A stretch of DNA of 64,000 nt, from the NCBI RefSeq assembly GCF_900103885.1, contig NZ_FNIM01000011.1, positions 31,589 to 95,588 of the forward strand. Direction: 5' to 3'. The number at the start of each line of letters is the position of its first letter. Within the stretch, counting starts at the first letter, position 1. A program made the position numbers and the translations under genes. The notes under the pieces were generated by a model that saw only the letters and a program-made list of their open reading frames with translations, searched no databases and had not been told where the DNA came from. This DNA comes from Actinomyces ruminicola (GTDB lineage: Bacteria > Actinomycetota > Actinomycetes > Actinomycetales > Actinomycetaceae). This document shows, one piece after another, positions 55,871 through 64,000 of this stretch.

Positions 55871-56739
55871 GCGCGGCAACTGCGTCAACACCGGTGGTGC
55901 GACCCCGGAGGAAGATCGACTGGGCCGGCGGCCTGTCGACCTTCGGCATTGTGCTCATCGTCATCTACTGCCTGGCCCCGTTCTACTGGATGCTCGTGTC
56001 CTCCCTGCGGCCGGACACCGAGATCTTCGAGAACACCTGGTGGCCCAGGCACGTCTCCTTCGAGAACTACCAGGCCGTGTTCTCCGCCAAGAACAACTTC
56101 GGCCAGGGCCTGATCAACTCACTGATCGTCTCGATCGTGGTCACCGTCGTGGCCCTGGCGATCGCCACCTTCGCCTCCTACGCACTGGCCCGGCTGGACT
56201 TCCGCGGCAAGGGCGTGCTGCTGCTGGTGGTGCTGGCCACCTCAATGTTCCCGCTGGTGGCCATCATTGTGCCGCTGCTGAAGAACTTCTCCGCCTGGGG
56301 CTGGATCAACACCTACCAGGCGATGATCATCCCGGACCTGTCGTTCTCACTGCCGCTGGCGGTGTGGAACCTGACCAGCTTCTTCCGGCAGATGCCGCAG
56401 GAGCTGGAGCAGTCCGCCATGGTCGACGGCTGCACCCCCGGGCAGGCCTTCCGCAAGGTGATCCTGCCGATCGCCGCACCCGGCATCTTCACCACCGCCA
56501 TCATCATCTTCATCGGCGCCTGGAACGAGTTCCTGGTGGCAGTGACGATGATCAACAACCCGGTCATGCAGCCGGCCACCGTGCTGCTGTCGAAGTTCAC
56601 CGGAGCCTCCCAGTTCAACACCCCATTCGGTTCGCAGATGGCCGCGGGTGTGATCATGACCCTGCCGCTGGTGGTCATGGTGCTGATCTTCCAGCGCCGC
56701 ATCGTGGCCGGCCTGGCTGCCGGCGGGCTCAAGCAGTGA
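55867..56739 (+). CDS. ABC sugar transporter permease (MalG-type)
   Basis: A 290-residue permease with TM1 VLIVIYCLAPFYWMLVSSLRP and the EAA-like loop (LEQSAMVDGCTPGQAFRKV near 178-196). It partners the MalF-type protein to form the channel. No ATP-binding gene is in the operon, so a shared MsiK/UgpC-type ATPase is likely elsewhere. A strong terminator follows. Confidence 0.93.
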   Translation: MSAATASTPVVRPRRKIDWAGGLSTFGIVLIVIYCLAPFYWMLVSSLRPDTEIFENTWWPRHVSFENYQAVFSAKNNFGQGLINSLIVSIVVTVVALAIATFASYALARLDFRGKGVLLLVVLATSMFPLVAIIVPLLKNFSAWGWINTYQAMIIPDLSFSLPLAVWNLTSFFRQMPQELEQSAMVDGCTPGQAFRKVILPIAAPGIFTTAIIIFIGAWNEFLVAVTMINNPVMQPATVLLSKFTGASQFNTPFGSQMAAGVIMTLPLVVMVLIFQRRIVAGLAAGGLKQ

Positions 56740-56746
56740 CGCGGAC

Positions 56747-56797
56747 GGGGCGGGTGCGCGGCGTCTGCGCACCCGCCCCGCGCGAGTGTTTTTTGCC
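56747..56797 (+). terminator. Intrinsic terminator after the permease genes
   Basis: A 13-bp perfect stem ggggcgggtgcgc/gcgcacccgcccc is followed 9 bases later by a T run (56789-56794). It is the clearest canonical terminator in the window and separates the ABC operon from the GH13 gene. Confidence 0.85.
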
Positions 56798-56879
56798 CTG
56801 TCCTAGTTTATGTACCATCCACCCGTGCCCGGGAGCCGCCGTTTCCGGGCCTCGACCCGTTCCAGGACCAGAGGACCCC

Positions 56880-58592
56880 ATGACCTCGCTCGCTCCCATC
56901 GCCGTCGTGCGCAACGACCAGGAAGCCTGGTGGCGCGACGCCGTCATCTACCAGATCTACCCCCGCTCCTTCGCCGACTCCGACGGCGACGGCCTGGGCG
57001 ACCTGCGTGGCATCACCTCCCGCATGGACCACCTCGCCGCCCTGGGAGTCGACGCCATCTGGCTCTCGCCCTTCTACCCCTCCCCGCAGGTCGACGCCGG
57101 CTACGACGTCGCCGATTACTTCGACGTGGCTCCCGAGTACGGCACGCTGGCGGACTTCGACGCGATGGTGGCCGCCGCCCGCGCCGTCGGGATTCGGGTG
57201 GTCATCGACCTGGTCCCCAACCACTCCTCCGACCAGCACGCCTGGTTCCGCGCCGCGCTTCAGGCCGGCCCGGGCTCTCCCGAGCGCGAGCGCTACCTCT
57301 TCCGCCACAGCCCGGACGGCCCGCCCAACAACTGGGGCAGCCTGTTCGGCGGCTCCGCCTGGACCCGGGTCCAGCCGCTGACCGGCAGGGCGGAGGATCG
57401 GGACTGGTGGTACCTGCACCTGTTCGCCGCCGAACAGCCGGACTTCAACTGGGAGCACCCGGAGGTGCGGGAGATGTTCCGCGAGTTCCTGCGCTTCTGG
57501 GCCGGGCGGGGCGTGGACGGCTTCCGCGTCGACGTCGCCCACGGCCTAGTCAAGGCGCCCGGCCTGCCGGACGACGCCCTGGGGGAGGACCGGTGGCGGG
57601 GAATCGCGGTGGACGAGGACGGGGCCGCCATTCCCAAGACCGCTGACAACGGCCCCATGTTCGACCAGCCCGGAGTCCACGAGATCTACCGCGACTGGCG
57701 CGGTGTGCTCAATGCCGTCCGCCCCGACATCCTGCTGGTGGCCGAGGCCTGGGTGGACCCGCCAGAACAGATGGCCAAGTACGTCCGCCAGGACGAGATG
57801 AGCCAGGCCTTCAACTTCGACTACCTCAAGTCCCCCTGGCGGGCGCCGCACCTGCGGCGGGTCATCGACTCCTCCATGGACGCCAACGCCGCCGTCGGCG
57901 CTCCCACCACCTGGGTGCTGTCCAATCACGATGTGGTCCGTCACGCCACCCGCTTCGGATACGCCCCGGGGACGGAGCCGGACGACGGCATCGGCGCCGG
58001 GGACCCCCAGCCGGACGCCGCCCTGGGACTGCGGCGGGCCCGCGCCGCCACTCTGTTCGCCCTGGGGCTTCCCGGGAGCATGTACCTGTTCCAGGGGGAG
58101 GAGCTCGGCCTGCCCGAGCACACCACCATGGATGACGCCGCCCGGCAGGACCCGGCCTGGCTGCGCACCGGCAAGCAGACGCGTGGGCGGGACGGGTGTC
58201 GGGTGCCGCTGCCCTGGGCGGCCGCCGGGCCCGCCTGCGGCTTCAACAGCACCGGGCGGACCTGGCTCCCGCAGCCGGAGGGCTGGGGCGCCTATGCCCC
58301 CGCCGTGCAGGAGAAGGATCTCCACTCCACCCTGGCCATGTACCGGCGGGCCATCGCCGCCCGGCGCGAGTGGCGCCTGGGGCGCGGCGGCGTCGCATGG
58401 CTGGAGGACCTGCCCGAATCGGTGCTCGCCTTCCGCAACGGCGAGGTCACCGTCGTTATCAATATGGGGGACGAAGACGCAGTACTCCCCTTGACGGGCA
58501 CGGTGCTGGTGCAGTCTTGGAACGGGAGTATGGGCGGCCGCCTGGATGCCGTCACCGTTCCGGCGAACACCGCCCTCTGGCTGGCCGCATGA
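56880..58592 (+). CDS. GH13 alpha-glucosidase (oligo-1,6-glucosidase type)
   Basis: An intracellular alpha-glucosidase of 570 residues. WWRDAVIYQIYPRSFADSDG near 18 is the family opening; DLVPNHSSDQH near 105; GFRVDVAHG with nucleophile Asp near 215; VAEAW with acid/base Glu near 288; LSNHDVVRHATRFG near 349. ATG at 56880 follows GAGGA. It hydrolyses alpha-glucosides imported by the upstream ABC system, an inference from position. Calcium-site details were not checked. Confidence 0.94.
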   Translation: MTSLAPIAVVRNDQEAWWRDAVIYQIYPRSFADSDGDGLGDLRGITSRMDHLAALGVDAIWLSPFYPSPQVDAGYDVADYFDVAPEYGTLADFDAMVAAARAVGIRVVIDLVPNHSSDQHAWFRAALQAGPGSPERERYLFRHSPDGPPNNWGSLFGGSAWTRVQPLTGRAEDRDWWYLHLFAAEQPDFNWEHPEVREMFREFLRFWAGRGVDGFRVDVAHGLVKAPGLPDDALGEDRWRGIAVDEDGAAIPKTADNGPMFDQPGVHEIYRDWRGVLNAVRPDILLVAEAWVDPPEQMAKYVRQDEMSQAFNFDYLKSPWRAPHLRRVIDSSMDANAAVGAPTTWVLSNHDVVRHATRFGYAPGTEPDDGIGAGDPQPDAALGLRRARAATLFALGLPGSMYLFQGEELGLPEHTTMDDAARQDPAWLRTGKQTRGRDGCRVPLPWAAAGPACGFNSTGRTWLPQPEGWGAYAPAVQEKDLHSTLAMYRRAIAARREWRLGRGGVAWLEDLPESVLAFRNGEVTVVINMGDEDAVLPLTGTVLVQSWNGSMGGRLDAVTVPANTALWLAA

Positions 58593-58638
58593 GCTGACAC
58601 CGAGCGGGGCCGCCCCACAGGTCCCGAAAGGAGGAAGC

Positions 58639-59643
58639 ATGGCCACCCGCGCCGATGTCGCACGCCTGGCCGGGGTCTCGCCGTCAACCGTCACCTATGT
58701 GCTGACGGGGCAGCGGCCCACAACCCGCGCCACGCGGGAGCGGGTGCAGCGCGCAATCGATGAGCTCGGTTACCGGCCCAATCGGCACGCCTCCGTGCTG
58801 GCGGCCCGCTCGGTGCGCACGGTCGGGGTGCTGTTCCGGATGCAGCGCTCCGGCATTGACGCCAACGACCTGGAGTACATCGAGGGCCTGCGCGAGAGCG
58901 TAGAGCCGCTCGGCATCCAGGTGTTCGTGCCCGTGGGGCGGCGCTACAGCCATCTGGCGCTGGAGGGGCTGGTGCGATCCCGGGCTTTGGACGCGGCCGT
59001 GCTCATGGACGTAGCTCCCGACGACGAGCGTGAGGAGTACTTGTTGGGGCAGGGCGTGCCGACCGTGCTGATCGGCACCTCGCACCGCTCGGGCGGCGCG
59101 CCCGGGGTGGACGCCGATTTCGAGCAGATGGCCGACCTGGGCGTGCGCCACCTGCTCGACCTGGGACACCGCCGCATCCTGTTCCTCATGCGCGACGTGC
59201 ACGCCGACCGGTCGAATGCCTACACGGCGCAGAGCCGCGCGGTGCGCTCGGCGGCCCGCAGGCACGGGGTGGCGGCGGTGTTCCGCACCTGTCCCGACAA
59301 TGTCATAGCCGGCGCCCGCGAGGTGGAGCCGACCGGGCTGCCCGAGGGCTGCACCGCCGTCGTCTCCAACAATCCCCATGCGCTCGAGGGGGTGATCGCG
59401 GCGGCGTGGGCGCGGGGCCTGTCCCTGCCGGGGGATCTGTCCGCCGTGTCGGTCGGCCTGACCGTGGCCCGAGCCCAGACCGGGGACCTGGTGACCGAGG
59501 TGGGGGTGGACCGTCCGGCGCTCGGCCGCAGAGCCGGCGCCCTGCTGCTGCGATCCCTGGAGGGCGACCCCGTCTCCGGCGTGGAACTGGTCGCCCCCCG
59601 CCTCATCGACCACGGGTCCACCGCCCCGCCGCACCCCGTCTGA
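58639..59643 (+). CDS. LacI-family transcriptional regulator (first)
   Basis: A 334-residue repressor with N-terminal HTH DVARLAGVSPSTVTYVLTG and hinge RERVQRAIDELGYRPNRHAS (about 6-55), then a periplasmic-binding-protein-like sensor domain. RBS AAAGGAGGAAGC before ATG at 58639. It directly follows the alpha-glucosidase gene by 46 bp and should control the ABC-glucosidase unit, perhaps at the gtcgac palindrome upstream of the binding-protein gene. Ligand is likely an alpha-glucoside. Confidence 0.93.
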   Translation: MATRADVARLAGVSPSTVTYVLTGQRPTTRATRERVQRAIDELGYRPNRHASVLAARSVRTVGVLFRMQRSGIDANDLEYIEGLRESVEPLGIQVFVPVGRRYSHLALEGLVRSRALDAAVLMDVAPDDEREEYLLGQGVPTVLIGTSHRSGGAPGVDADFEQMADLGVRHLLDLGHRRILFLMRDVHADRSNAYTAQSRAVRSAARRHGVAAVFRTCPDNVIAGAREVEPTGLPEGCTAVVSNNPHALEGVIAAAWARGLSLPGDLSAVSVGLTVARAQTGDLVTEVGVDRPALGRRAGALLLRSLEGDPVSGVELVAPRLIDHGSTAPPHPV

Positions 59644-59666
59644 TGCGGGGGCCGGCCCAGGTGAGG

Positions 59667-59702
59667 CGTCGAGGCCGGTCGCGGTGACGACCGGCCTCGA
59701 CG
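59667..59702. terminator. Bidirectional terminator between LacI regulator and GH31 gene
   Basis: A 15-bp perfect stem cgtcgaggccggtcg/cgaccggcctcgacg around a 6-base loop lies between two converging genes (stops at 59643 and 59746). Confidence 0.8.
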
Positions 59703-59745
59703 GGGACGCGAGCGGGAGGCGCCGTAGCGGGCCCACGCGGACCGC

Positions 59746-62226
59746 TCAGGCGACCTCGCTGACCGCGGCCAGGAGCTCCTCGGGCACGCCCACTGCGCGC
59801 AGGCCGCCGATGAGTGCGCCGCCGGTGGCGCCGGAGCAGACCACCGCCCAGGCGCGGTCCTTGGCCGGGTAGGACATCTGGGCGGGCTCGAGGATGCGGA
59901 AGACCTCGTCTGCCAGCGCAGGCGGCTGCATGCTCACTCCCGACAGCTCGAGCACGACGCGGTCGGCCGGACGCACCGCGCCCAGGGCGACGTCGAGGCC
60001 GCCGCCGAGCGTGAAGCCGTCGGCCTCGCGCACGCTCACCGGCGCCTCGGCGCCATTCACCCGGGCCGTGACCCGGCCGCCGACGGACAGCAGGTGCACG
60101 GTGAGCTCCCGCTCGGCGGGGACGACGCCGTGGGGGCCCTCCTGACTGATCTCCAGACGGGCCGATCCGGAGGCCTCATCCCAGGTCAGGGTGAAGCGAG
60201 TGCGCACCACGGTGTCGGGCCCGGGTTCGGCGGAGCCGTCGTCCTCCTCAAGGATGAACTCGCCGTCGGCGCCCGGCACCACCACCACGGACAGGTGGCG
60301 GGGGTTGTCCCCGGCCGGCTCAGAAAGATCCTCGGCCCCCACGATCACCGAGCCGGCGCGCGCCAGCACGGGCACCTGCTCCAGGCGCCGAGACAGCGTG
60401 AGGATGCGGCCGTCGGCGGCGTCGGCGTCGTAACGGCGTCCGGTCGGCAGGTCGAACCAGGTGCCCTGCGGCAGCCAGGCCTCCTCACGGGCCAGGGTGG
60501 AGACGGCGTCGGTGGGGCGGGTGATCGGCATGATCAGCAGGTCCCCGAACAGGAACTCGTTGCGGTTGTCGTATGACCCCATGCGCCAGGGGAAGTCGTG
60601 GTAGACGGGCCGCACCGGGCCAATGCCCTCGGTGTGCGCCCGCCGGGCCCAGGTGTACAGGTAGGGCACGAGGCGGTGTCGTAGCCGTAGGTAGGCGTTC
60701 ATGGTCGCCCGGGCGTCGCGGGAGTAGCGCCATGGCTCCTTGGAGTTGAACACCGACATGGTGGAGTGCATGCGGTTGATGGGGGAGAAGCAGCCCAGCT
60801 GGACCCAGCGGGCCGCCATCTGATCGTCCTTGACGCCGAGCATGTGTCCGCCGATGTCATTGGACCACCAGTAGTAGCCGATGTTGGCGGAGGTGGCGGT
60901 GAACTCCGGCTGGAAGCGCAGCGAGTCCCAGGTGGTGACCGTGTCCCCGGAGAAGCCGATCGGGGTGCGGTGGCTGGAGGCGTCGGCGAAGCGCGAGAAG
61001 GTGATGGGACGGCGCCGGTAGGGGGCCTGGCCGGGACCGCCGGGGCGTTCGCGGCCGGAGTCGAGGTAGTGGACGTGGTTGAGCATCCACAGTGGGTCCA
61101 GGCCTGGGATGTCCGTGGTACCGCCCTGCTGCCAGTCCAGCCACCAGAAGTCGACGCCCTGCTCCTCGAGGTTGTGGTGGGCGTGCTCCAGGTAGGCGGC
61201 GGTGAATGCCTTGTCCCCGATGTTGAAGGGAATGTCCGCGCCCTTCTCGGGATCCATGCCGAGGGCGCGGGCCATGGGCGCGTAGGCGTCCTCGTGGCGG
61301 CGCACTCCCATGGCCGGGTGCAGGTTGAGCGTCACCTGCATGCCGCGCTCATGCAATGCGGCCAGGAAGCGCTCCGGATCGGGGAACAGCTCCCGGTTCC
61401 AGGTGTAGCCGGTCCAGCCGTTGCCGATCGCGGGATCGATGTCCACCAGGTGCCAGTCCATGTCGATGACGGCCACCGAGAACGGCAGTTGCTCCTCGGC
61501 GAACCGATCCATCAGGGCCAGGTAGGAGTCTGCGGAGTACCTGTGGTAGCGGCTCCACCAGTTGCCCAGCAGCGCGCGCGGGATCAGCGGGGTGGGGCCG
61601 GTCAGGGCGAAGAAGTCCCGCAGGGCCGAGCGGTAGTCCTGCCCGTAGCCGAAGAAGTACAGGTCCTGGTCGGGGGTGTCGTCGCCGTCGGCGTGCGGGC
61701 GCGGGCGCACCCACTCGTCCTCCTGTATCAGCAACGAGCCGGAGTCGTCTATGACGGCGTGCCCGGTGATCGACAGCAGGCCCGGTTGCACGTCGGTGGC
61801 GCCGTCCACGGTGTCGAGCGTGCGGATGGTGCCGCCCAGGTTGGTGCGGAAGGCCTCCTGCGGATCCCACTGCTCGCCGTGTCGCCAGGTGCCGCCGTGC
61901 ACGCCGATGACGGCGGTGCGCAGGGCGACGCTGAGCCCGGAGCGGGTGAAGCCGCGCGAGGGCTGGTAGGTCAAGTGCAGGTGCTCGGTGATGATCTCGA
62001 GGCGGTCCTCGCGGCGGCGTACCTCGAAGTCGGGGACCGGGCCGAGCTGACGGGAGACCACCAGCTGGGTGGCGGCGTCCACGAAGTCGCCGGTGCGGGA
62101 GTACTCCATGCGGATGAGCCGGGAGGTCAGCACCGTGAAGCGGTAGTCGGCACCCGTAACGACCGCGTCGGCGGGGGCGGGGGCGGGACGCGGCCGGTCG
62201 GCGCCGGAGGAGAGGGGAGAGGTCAT
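59746..62226 (-). CDS. GH31-family alpha-glucosidase
   Basis: An 826-residue retaining glucosidase. The (beta/alpha)8 core has the nucleophile region WWLDWQQGG with Asp near 362 and the acid/base motif IGFSGD with Asp near 423. N-terminal beta-sandwich (about 30-210), C-terminal beta domains and a further C-terminal domain (about 700-826). ATG at 62226 follows GAAAGGCC. No signal peptide. The motif W-L-D-W is a variant of the common W-x-D-M-N-E. Transcribed toward the LacI gene; a second LacI gene is divergent from it. Confidence 0.92.
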   Translation of the reverse strand: MTSPLSSGADRPRPAPAPADAVVTGADYRFTVLTSRLIRMEYSRTGDFVDAATQLVVSRQLGPVPDFEVRRREDRLEIITEHLHLTYQPSRGFTRSGLSVALRTAVIGVHGGTWRHGEQWDPQEAFRTNLGGTIRTLDTVDGATDVQPGLLSITGHAVIDDSGSLLIQEDEWVRPRPHADGDDTPDQDLYFFGYGQDYRSALRDFFALTGPTPLIPRALLGNWWSRYHRYSADSYLALMDRFAEEQLPFSVAVIDMDWHLVDIDPAIGNGWTGYTWNRELFPDPERFLAALHERGMQVTLNLHPAMGVRRHEDAYAPMARALGMDPEKGADIPFNIGDKAFTAAYLEHAHHNLEEQGVDFWWLDWQQGGTTDIPGLDPLWMLNHVHYLDSGRERPGGPGQAPYRRRPITFSRFADASSHRTPIGFSGDTVTTWDSLRFQPEFTATSANIGYYWWSNDIGGHMLGVKDDQMAARWVQLGCFSPINRMHSTMSVFNSKEPWRYSRDARATMNAYLRLRHRLVPYLYTWARRAHTEGIGPVRPVYHDFPWRMGSYDNRNEFLFGDLLIMPITRPTDAVSTLAREEAWLPQGTWFDLPTGRRYDADAADGRILTLSRRLEQVPVLARAGSVIVGAEDLSEPAGDNPRHLSVVVVPGADGEFILEEDDGSAEPGPDTVVRTRFTLTWDEASGSARLEISQEGPHGVVPAERELTVHLLSVGGRVTARVNGAEAPVSVREADGFTLGGGLDVALGAVRPADRVVLELSGVSMQPPALADEVFRILEPAQMSYPAKDRAWAVVCSGATGGALIGGLRAVGVPEELLAAVSEVA

Positions 62227-62407
62227 GGATGGCCTTTCGGGGGAGTGCTGGGCGGTTGACGGGCTGATCCGCCGGGAGGTTTTGCGATAAACCCAAGCAT
62301 AGTGCACTCAGGTGCTAGACGCCGCCGGGCGACTGTGCTGTGCAAGAATCCTGTGCGGCGGACCCGGAGCGACGGGCTCGCGAATGTCGACCCGGTAGGA
62401 GGCCCCA

Positions 62408-63445
62408 GTGGCGACGCTCAAGGATGTTGCGGCGCGAGCCGGGGTGAGCGCCATGACGGTCTCCAACGTCATCAATGGCCGCACCGGCAAGGTGTCCGCG
62501 CCCACCATCGCCCGCGTGCAGGAGGCCATCTCCGCGTTGGGCTACGTGCCCAGTGCCGCGGCCCGCTCCCTGGCGGGCTCCTCCCGGATTCTTGCCCTGG
62601 TCTATGAGGCGCAGCCGGGTCGGCCCGCGCTGGAGACGGCGCATGAGGCCTTGTTCGTGGGCGTGTGCGAGCAGGCGGCGCGCGCCGAGGGCTATGCGCT
62701 CATGCTGTGCGGCTCCTCCAAGGCCGAGGACACGGTTGCGCAGCTGCGCTCATGGAATGTTGCCGGGGCGATCGTCATGGCCACTACCCGCATGCCTCCC
62801 GGAGACTTCCTGGACCGTTCCGGCGTTCCCGCGGTCTTCATCGATGCATACCGGGAAACGGGGGAGATCTCCTACGTGAACGTCGACGACGCCGGGGGCG
62901 CGCGGATGGCGGGGGAGCGGCTCGGGCGCGCCGGCCACCGCCGGGTGGCCTTCGTCGGCCCCACGACCGGCATTCCCGGGGTGGTGCGCGAGCGGTTGCG
63001 CGGCCTGCGCGAGGGGCTGGCCGCTCACGGAGGCGGTGTCGAGCGAGAGGACGTGCTGCGCGCGGAGGTCGACTTCGATGAGGGCGTCGCCGTCGCGGGT
63101 CGGCTCGTGGACCGGATGACGGCCGTCTCCGCGGTCTTCGCCTCCGGCGACGTGCTCGCCCTCGGCATCGTCATGGGGCTGCGCCGGGCCGGGCGGAGAG
63201 TGCCCGAGGACGTATCCGTGGTCGGCTTCGACGGACTGGCCCTGGCCGGCTATTCGGACCCGCCGCTCACCACCGTGCGCCAGCCGATACGGGACAAGGC
63301 CACCACCGCGGTCGCCTACCTATTGGAAGAGCTGCGCAGCGGCGACGGCGCCCCGCGCCAAGTCGTCCTCCCGGTCTCCTGGCAGGCGGGAGGAACGCTC
63401 GGCCAGGTGACGATTCACGATAAGCGGTCCATGACGGAGCTGTAG
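62408..63445 (+). CDS. LacI-family transcriptional regulator (second)
   Basis: A 345-residue LacI/GalR regulator with HTH LKDVAARAGVSAMTVSNVINGRT and hinge VQEAISALGYVPSAAARSLAG (about 4-57), then the sensor domain with VFASGDVLALGIVMGLRRAG near 235-255. GTG at 62408 has TAGGAGG before it. It is divergent from the GH31 gene, sharing a 181-bp promoter gap, so it probably represses it; the ligand is unknown. Confidence 0.93.
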   Translation: MATLKDVAARAGVSAMTVSNVINGRTGKVSAPTIARVQEAISALGYVPSAAARSLAGSSRILALVYEAQPGRPALETAHEALFVGVCEQAARAEGYALMLCGSSKAEDTVAQLRSWNVAGAIVMATTRMPPGDFLDRSGVPAVFIDAYRETGEISYVNVDDAGGARMAGERLGRAGHRRVAFVGPTTGIPGVVRERLRGLREGLAAHGGGVEREDVLRAEVDFDEGVAVAGRLVDRMTAVSAVFASGDVLALGIVMGLRRAGRRVPEDVSVVGFDGLALAGYSDPPLTTVRQPIRDKATTAVAYLLEELRSGDGAPRQVVLPVSWQAGGTLGQVTIHDKRSMTEL

Positions 63446-63736
63446 GACTGCCTGCTCGGCCTGGGCGAATGCGTGCCAACTAGGCGCGGAAATGCGCAGA
63501 ACATCACCGGAGGGGGTTATCGGCGCGAGCGTGGTGCTTTGGGCCGGCGTGTCGGGGGAGGCGTGCTGCCGGCCTCCTCGGTTTGGACCGCTGTCCCCCT
63601 GTTTGGACCCCGAGCGTCTGTTTGGACCGTCGTTGCGTGCGGCGTGGGCGGTGTGATGTCTCAGGACATCGGTGACAGTTTTGTGTCAGGACATCGGTGA
63701 CAGTTTTGTGTCAGGACATCGGTGACAGTTGGTGTG
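63446..63736. other. Region of insertion-sequence-end repeats between LacI gene and transposase
   Basis: Contains three spaced copies of gtttggacc (63578, 63598, 63617) and a tandem array of the 25-26-bp repeat (63660-63755, described separately). No gene is supported. Different repeats side by side suggest a hot spot of insertion. Confidence 0.6.
63578..63627. repeat. Three spaced copies of gtttggacc
   Basis: gtttggaccgctgtccccct, gtttggaccccgagcgtct and gtttggaccgtcgttgcgt follow each other with periods of 20 and 19 bases. They resemble subterminal repeats of a different insertion sequence whose body is gone. Confidence 0.65.
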
Positions 63737-63755
63737 TCAGGACATCGGTGACAGT
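63660..63755. repeat. Tandem terminal repeats of the IS481-family element (4 copies)
   Basis: The core tcaggacatcggtgacagtt occurs at 63660, 63685, 63710 and 63737 with periods of 25 to 27 bases. The transposase stop codon (tca at 63737-63739 read on minus) lies in the last copy, so this is the terminal region of the element. Multiple tandem ends explain how a transposase can bind several sites. Confidence 0.85.
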
Positions 63756-64000
63756 TCTGGGTCTTGTGGGGTGTGGTGGTGGTTGGTGCTGGTTGGTGGG
63801 GTTGGGTGTGTGTGGGTGGAGACGTAGCGGGTGCCGGGTGCGGGCCAGGGGTACTGGGCGAGGACCTCGCCGTCGGTGGTGGTGATGATGATTGTGTCGG
63901 GGTTCCAGTCGATGATGGCCTGGCTGCCGGCGTGGGCCTTGGAGGCCAGGAACGTGATCGAGGCCAGGTTGACGGTCCCGTTGGCGCCGACGCGTACCTG
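63737..64000 (-). mobile_element. IS481-family transposase, 3' end (gene continues beyond the window)
   Basis: Read from the right edge, 87 residues are visible: QVRVGANGTVNLASITFLAS, then HAGSQAIIDWNPDTIIITTD, EVLAQYPWPAPGTRYVS and a Thr/Pro/His-rich tail. This is the C-terminal half of the beta-rich end domain that follows the DDE integrase core in IS481 transposases. The 5' part is outside the window, so completeness is unknown. Stop TGA at 63737-63739 lies in the tandem terminal repeat. Confidence 0.85.

Noticed and set aside
55209..56879. Extension of the alpha-glucosidase gene back to 55209 in one frame.
   Set aside because: That stretch is the out-of-frame shadow of both permease genes; the ATG at 56880 has a ribosome site and fits the family start.

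Overview
The window is high-G+C actinobacterial chromosome. Frequent GTG and TTG starts, ATGA/GTGA gene overlaps, a monomeric NADP isocitrate dehydrogenase, a SigR/RsrA-type sigma/anti-sigma pair, ribosomal protein bL37 and a Rho with a long basic N-terminal insert point to the Actinomycetales. The gene content best fits Actinomyces or a close relative in the Actinomycetaceae; this is inference, since no 16S gene is present.

Layout. 1-7.2 kb: molybdenum-cofactor (Moco) genes (moeA-moaC-mobA on minus; moaE on plus; moaD on minus; a DUF2249 gene plus moaA on minus), next to a decayed copper nitrite reductase gene (nirK-like pseudogene). 7.2-13.5 kb: a Cys-containing winged-helix regulator and a tightly overlapping minus-strand run icd-aroA-rsgA-acetyltransferase. 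14-24 kb: DoxX-like protein, sigH/rsrA with a matching SigR-type promoter, bL37, SGNH-like protein, two CNNM/CorC transporters, an M23 peptidase, glycerophosphodiesterase, carboxylesterase, a short unrecognised gene for a cationic amphipathic peptide, and tRNA-Arg(CCG). 24-29.5 kb: mntH with a palindromic operator, argS-lysA, and a Phd/PIN toxin-antitoxin pair. 30-37 kb: hom-thrB-rho-rpmE-prfA-prmC, a conserved actinobacterial housekeeping block. 37-41.2 kb: AbrB/ABC exporter operon, an NmrA-like oxidoreductase, an NTF2-like remnant and a DJ-1/PfpI protein. 41.2-43.4 kb: an accessory patch with a MITE-like inverted-repeat element, a broken HEPN/MNT toxin-antitoxin relic, an A/T-richer membrane protein gene and several repeat remnants. 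43.4-48.7 kb: pcrA/uvrD helicase, GH13 enzyme, CPBP protease. 49-63.4 kb: carbohydrate cluster with a domain-reversed GH3 glucosidase, MFS exporter, ABC sugar importer (binding protein plus two permeases), GH13 alpha-glucosidase, LacI regulator, GH31 glucosidase and a second LacI regulator. 63.6 kb to the end: tandem terminal repeats and the 3' end of an IS481-family transposase.

How the genes work together. The moa/moe/mob genes can make molybdopterin and its guanylyl form. Their neighbour nirK is dead, so the Moco presumably now serves other enzymes such as nitrate reductase elsewhere. The sugar cluster imports an alpha-glucoside, probably an oligosaccharide, and hydrolyses it in the cell under LacI control; no ATPase for the importer is present, so a shared MsiK-type ATPase is expected elsewhere.

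The most unusual material is (i) a 47-residue cationic, amphipathic peptide gene with a near-perfect Shine-Dalgarno site at 23.6-23.7 kb; (ii) a family of 23-bp tandem repeats lying alone at four gene borders, plus a variant pair, that resemble the tandem ends of the IS481 element at the right edge; and (iii) the layered accessory patch at 41-43 kb.
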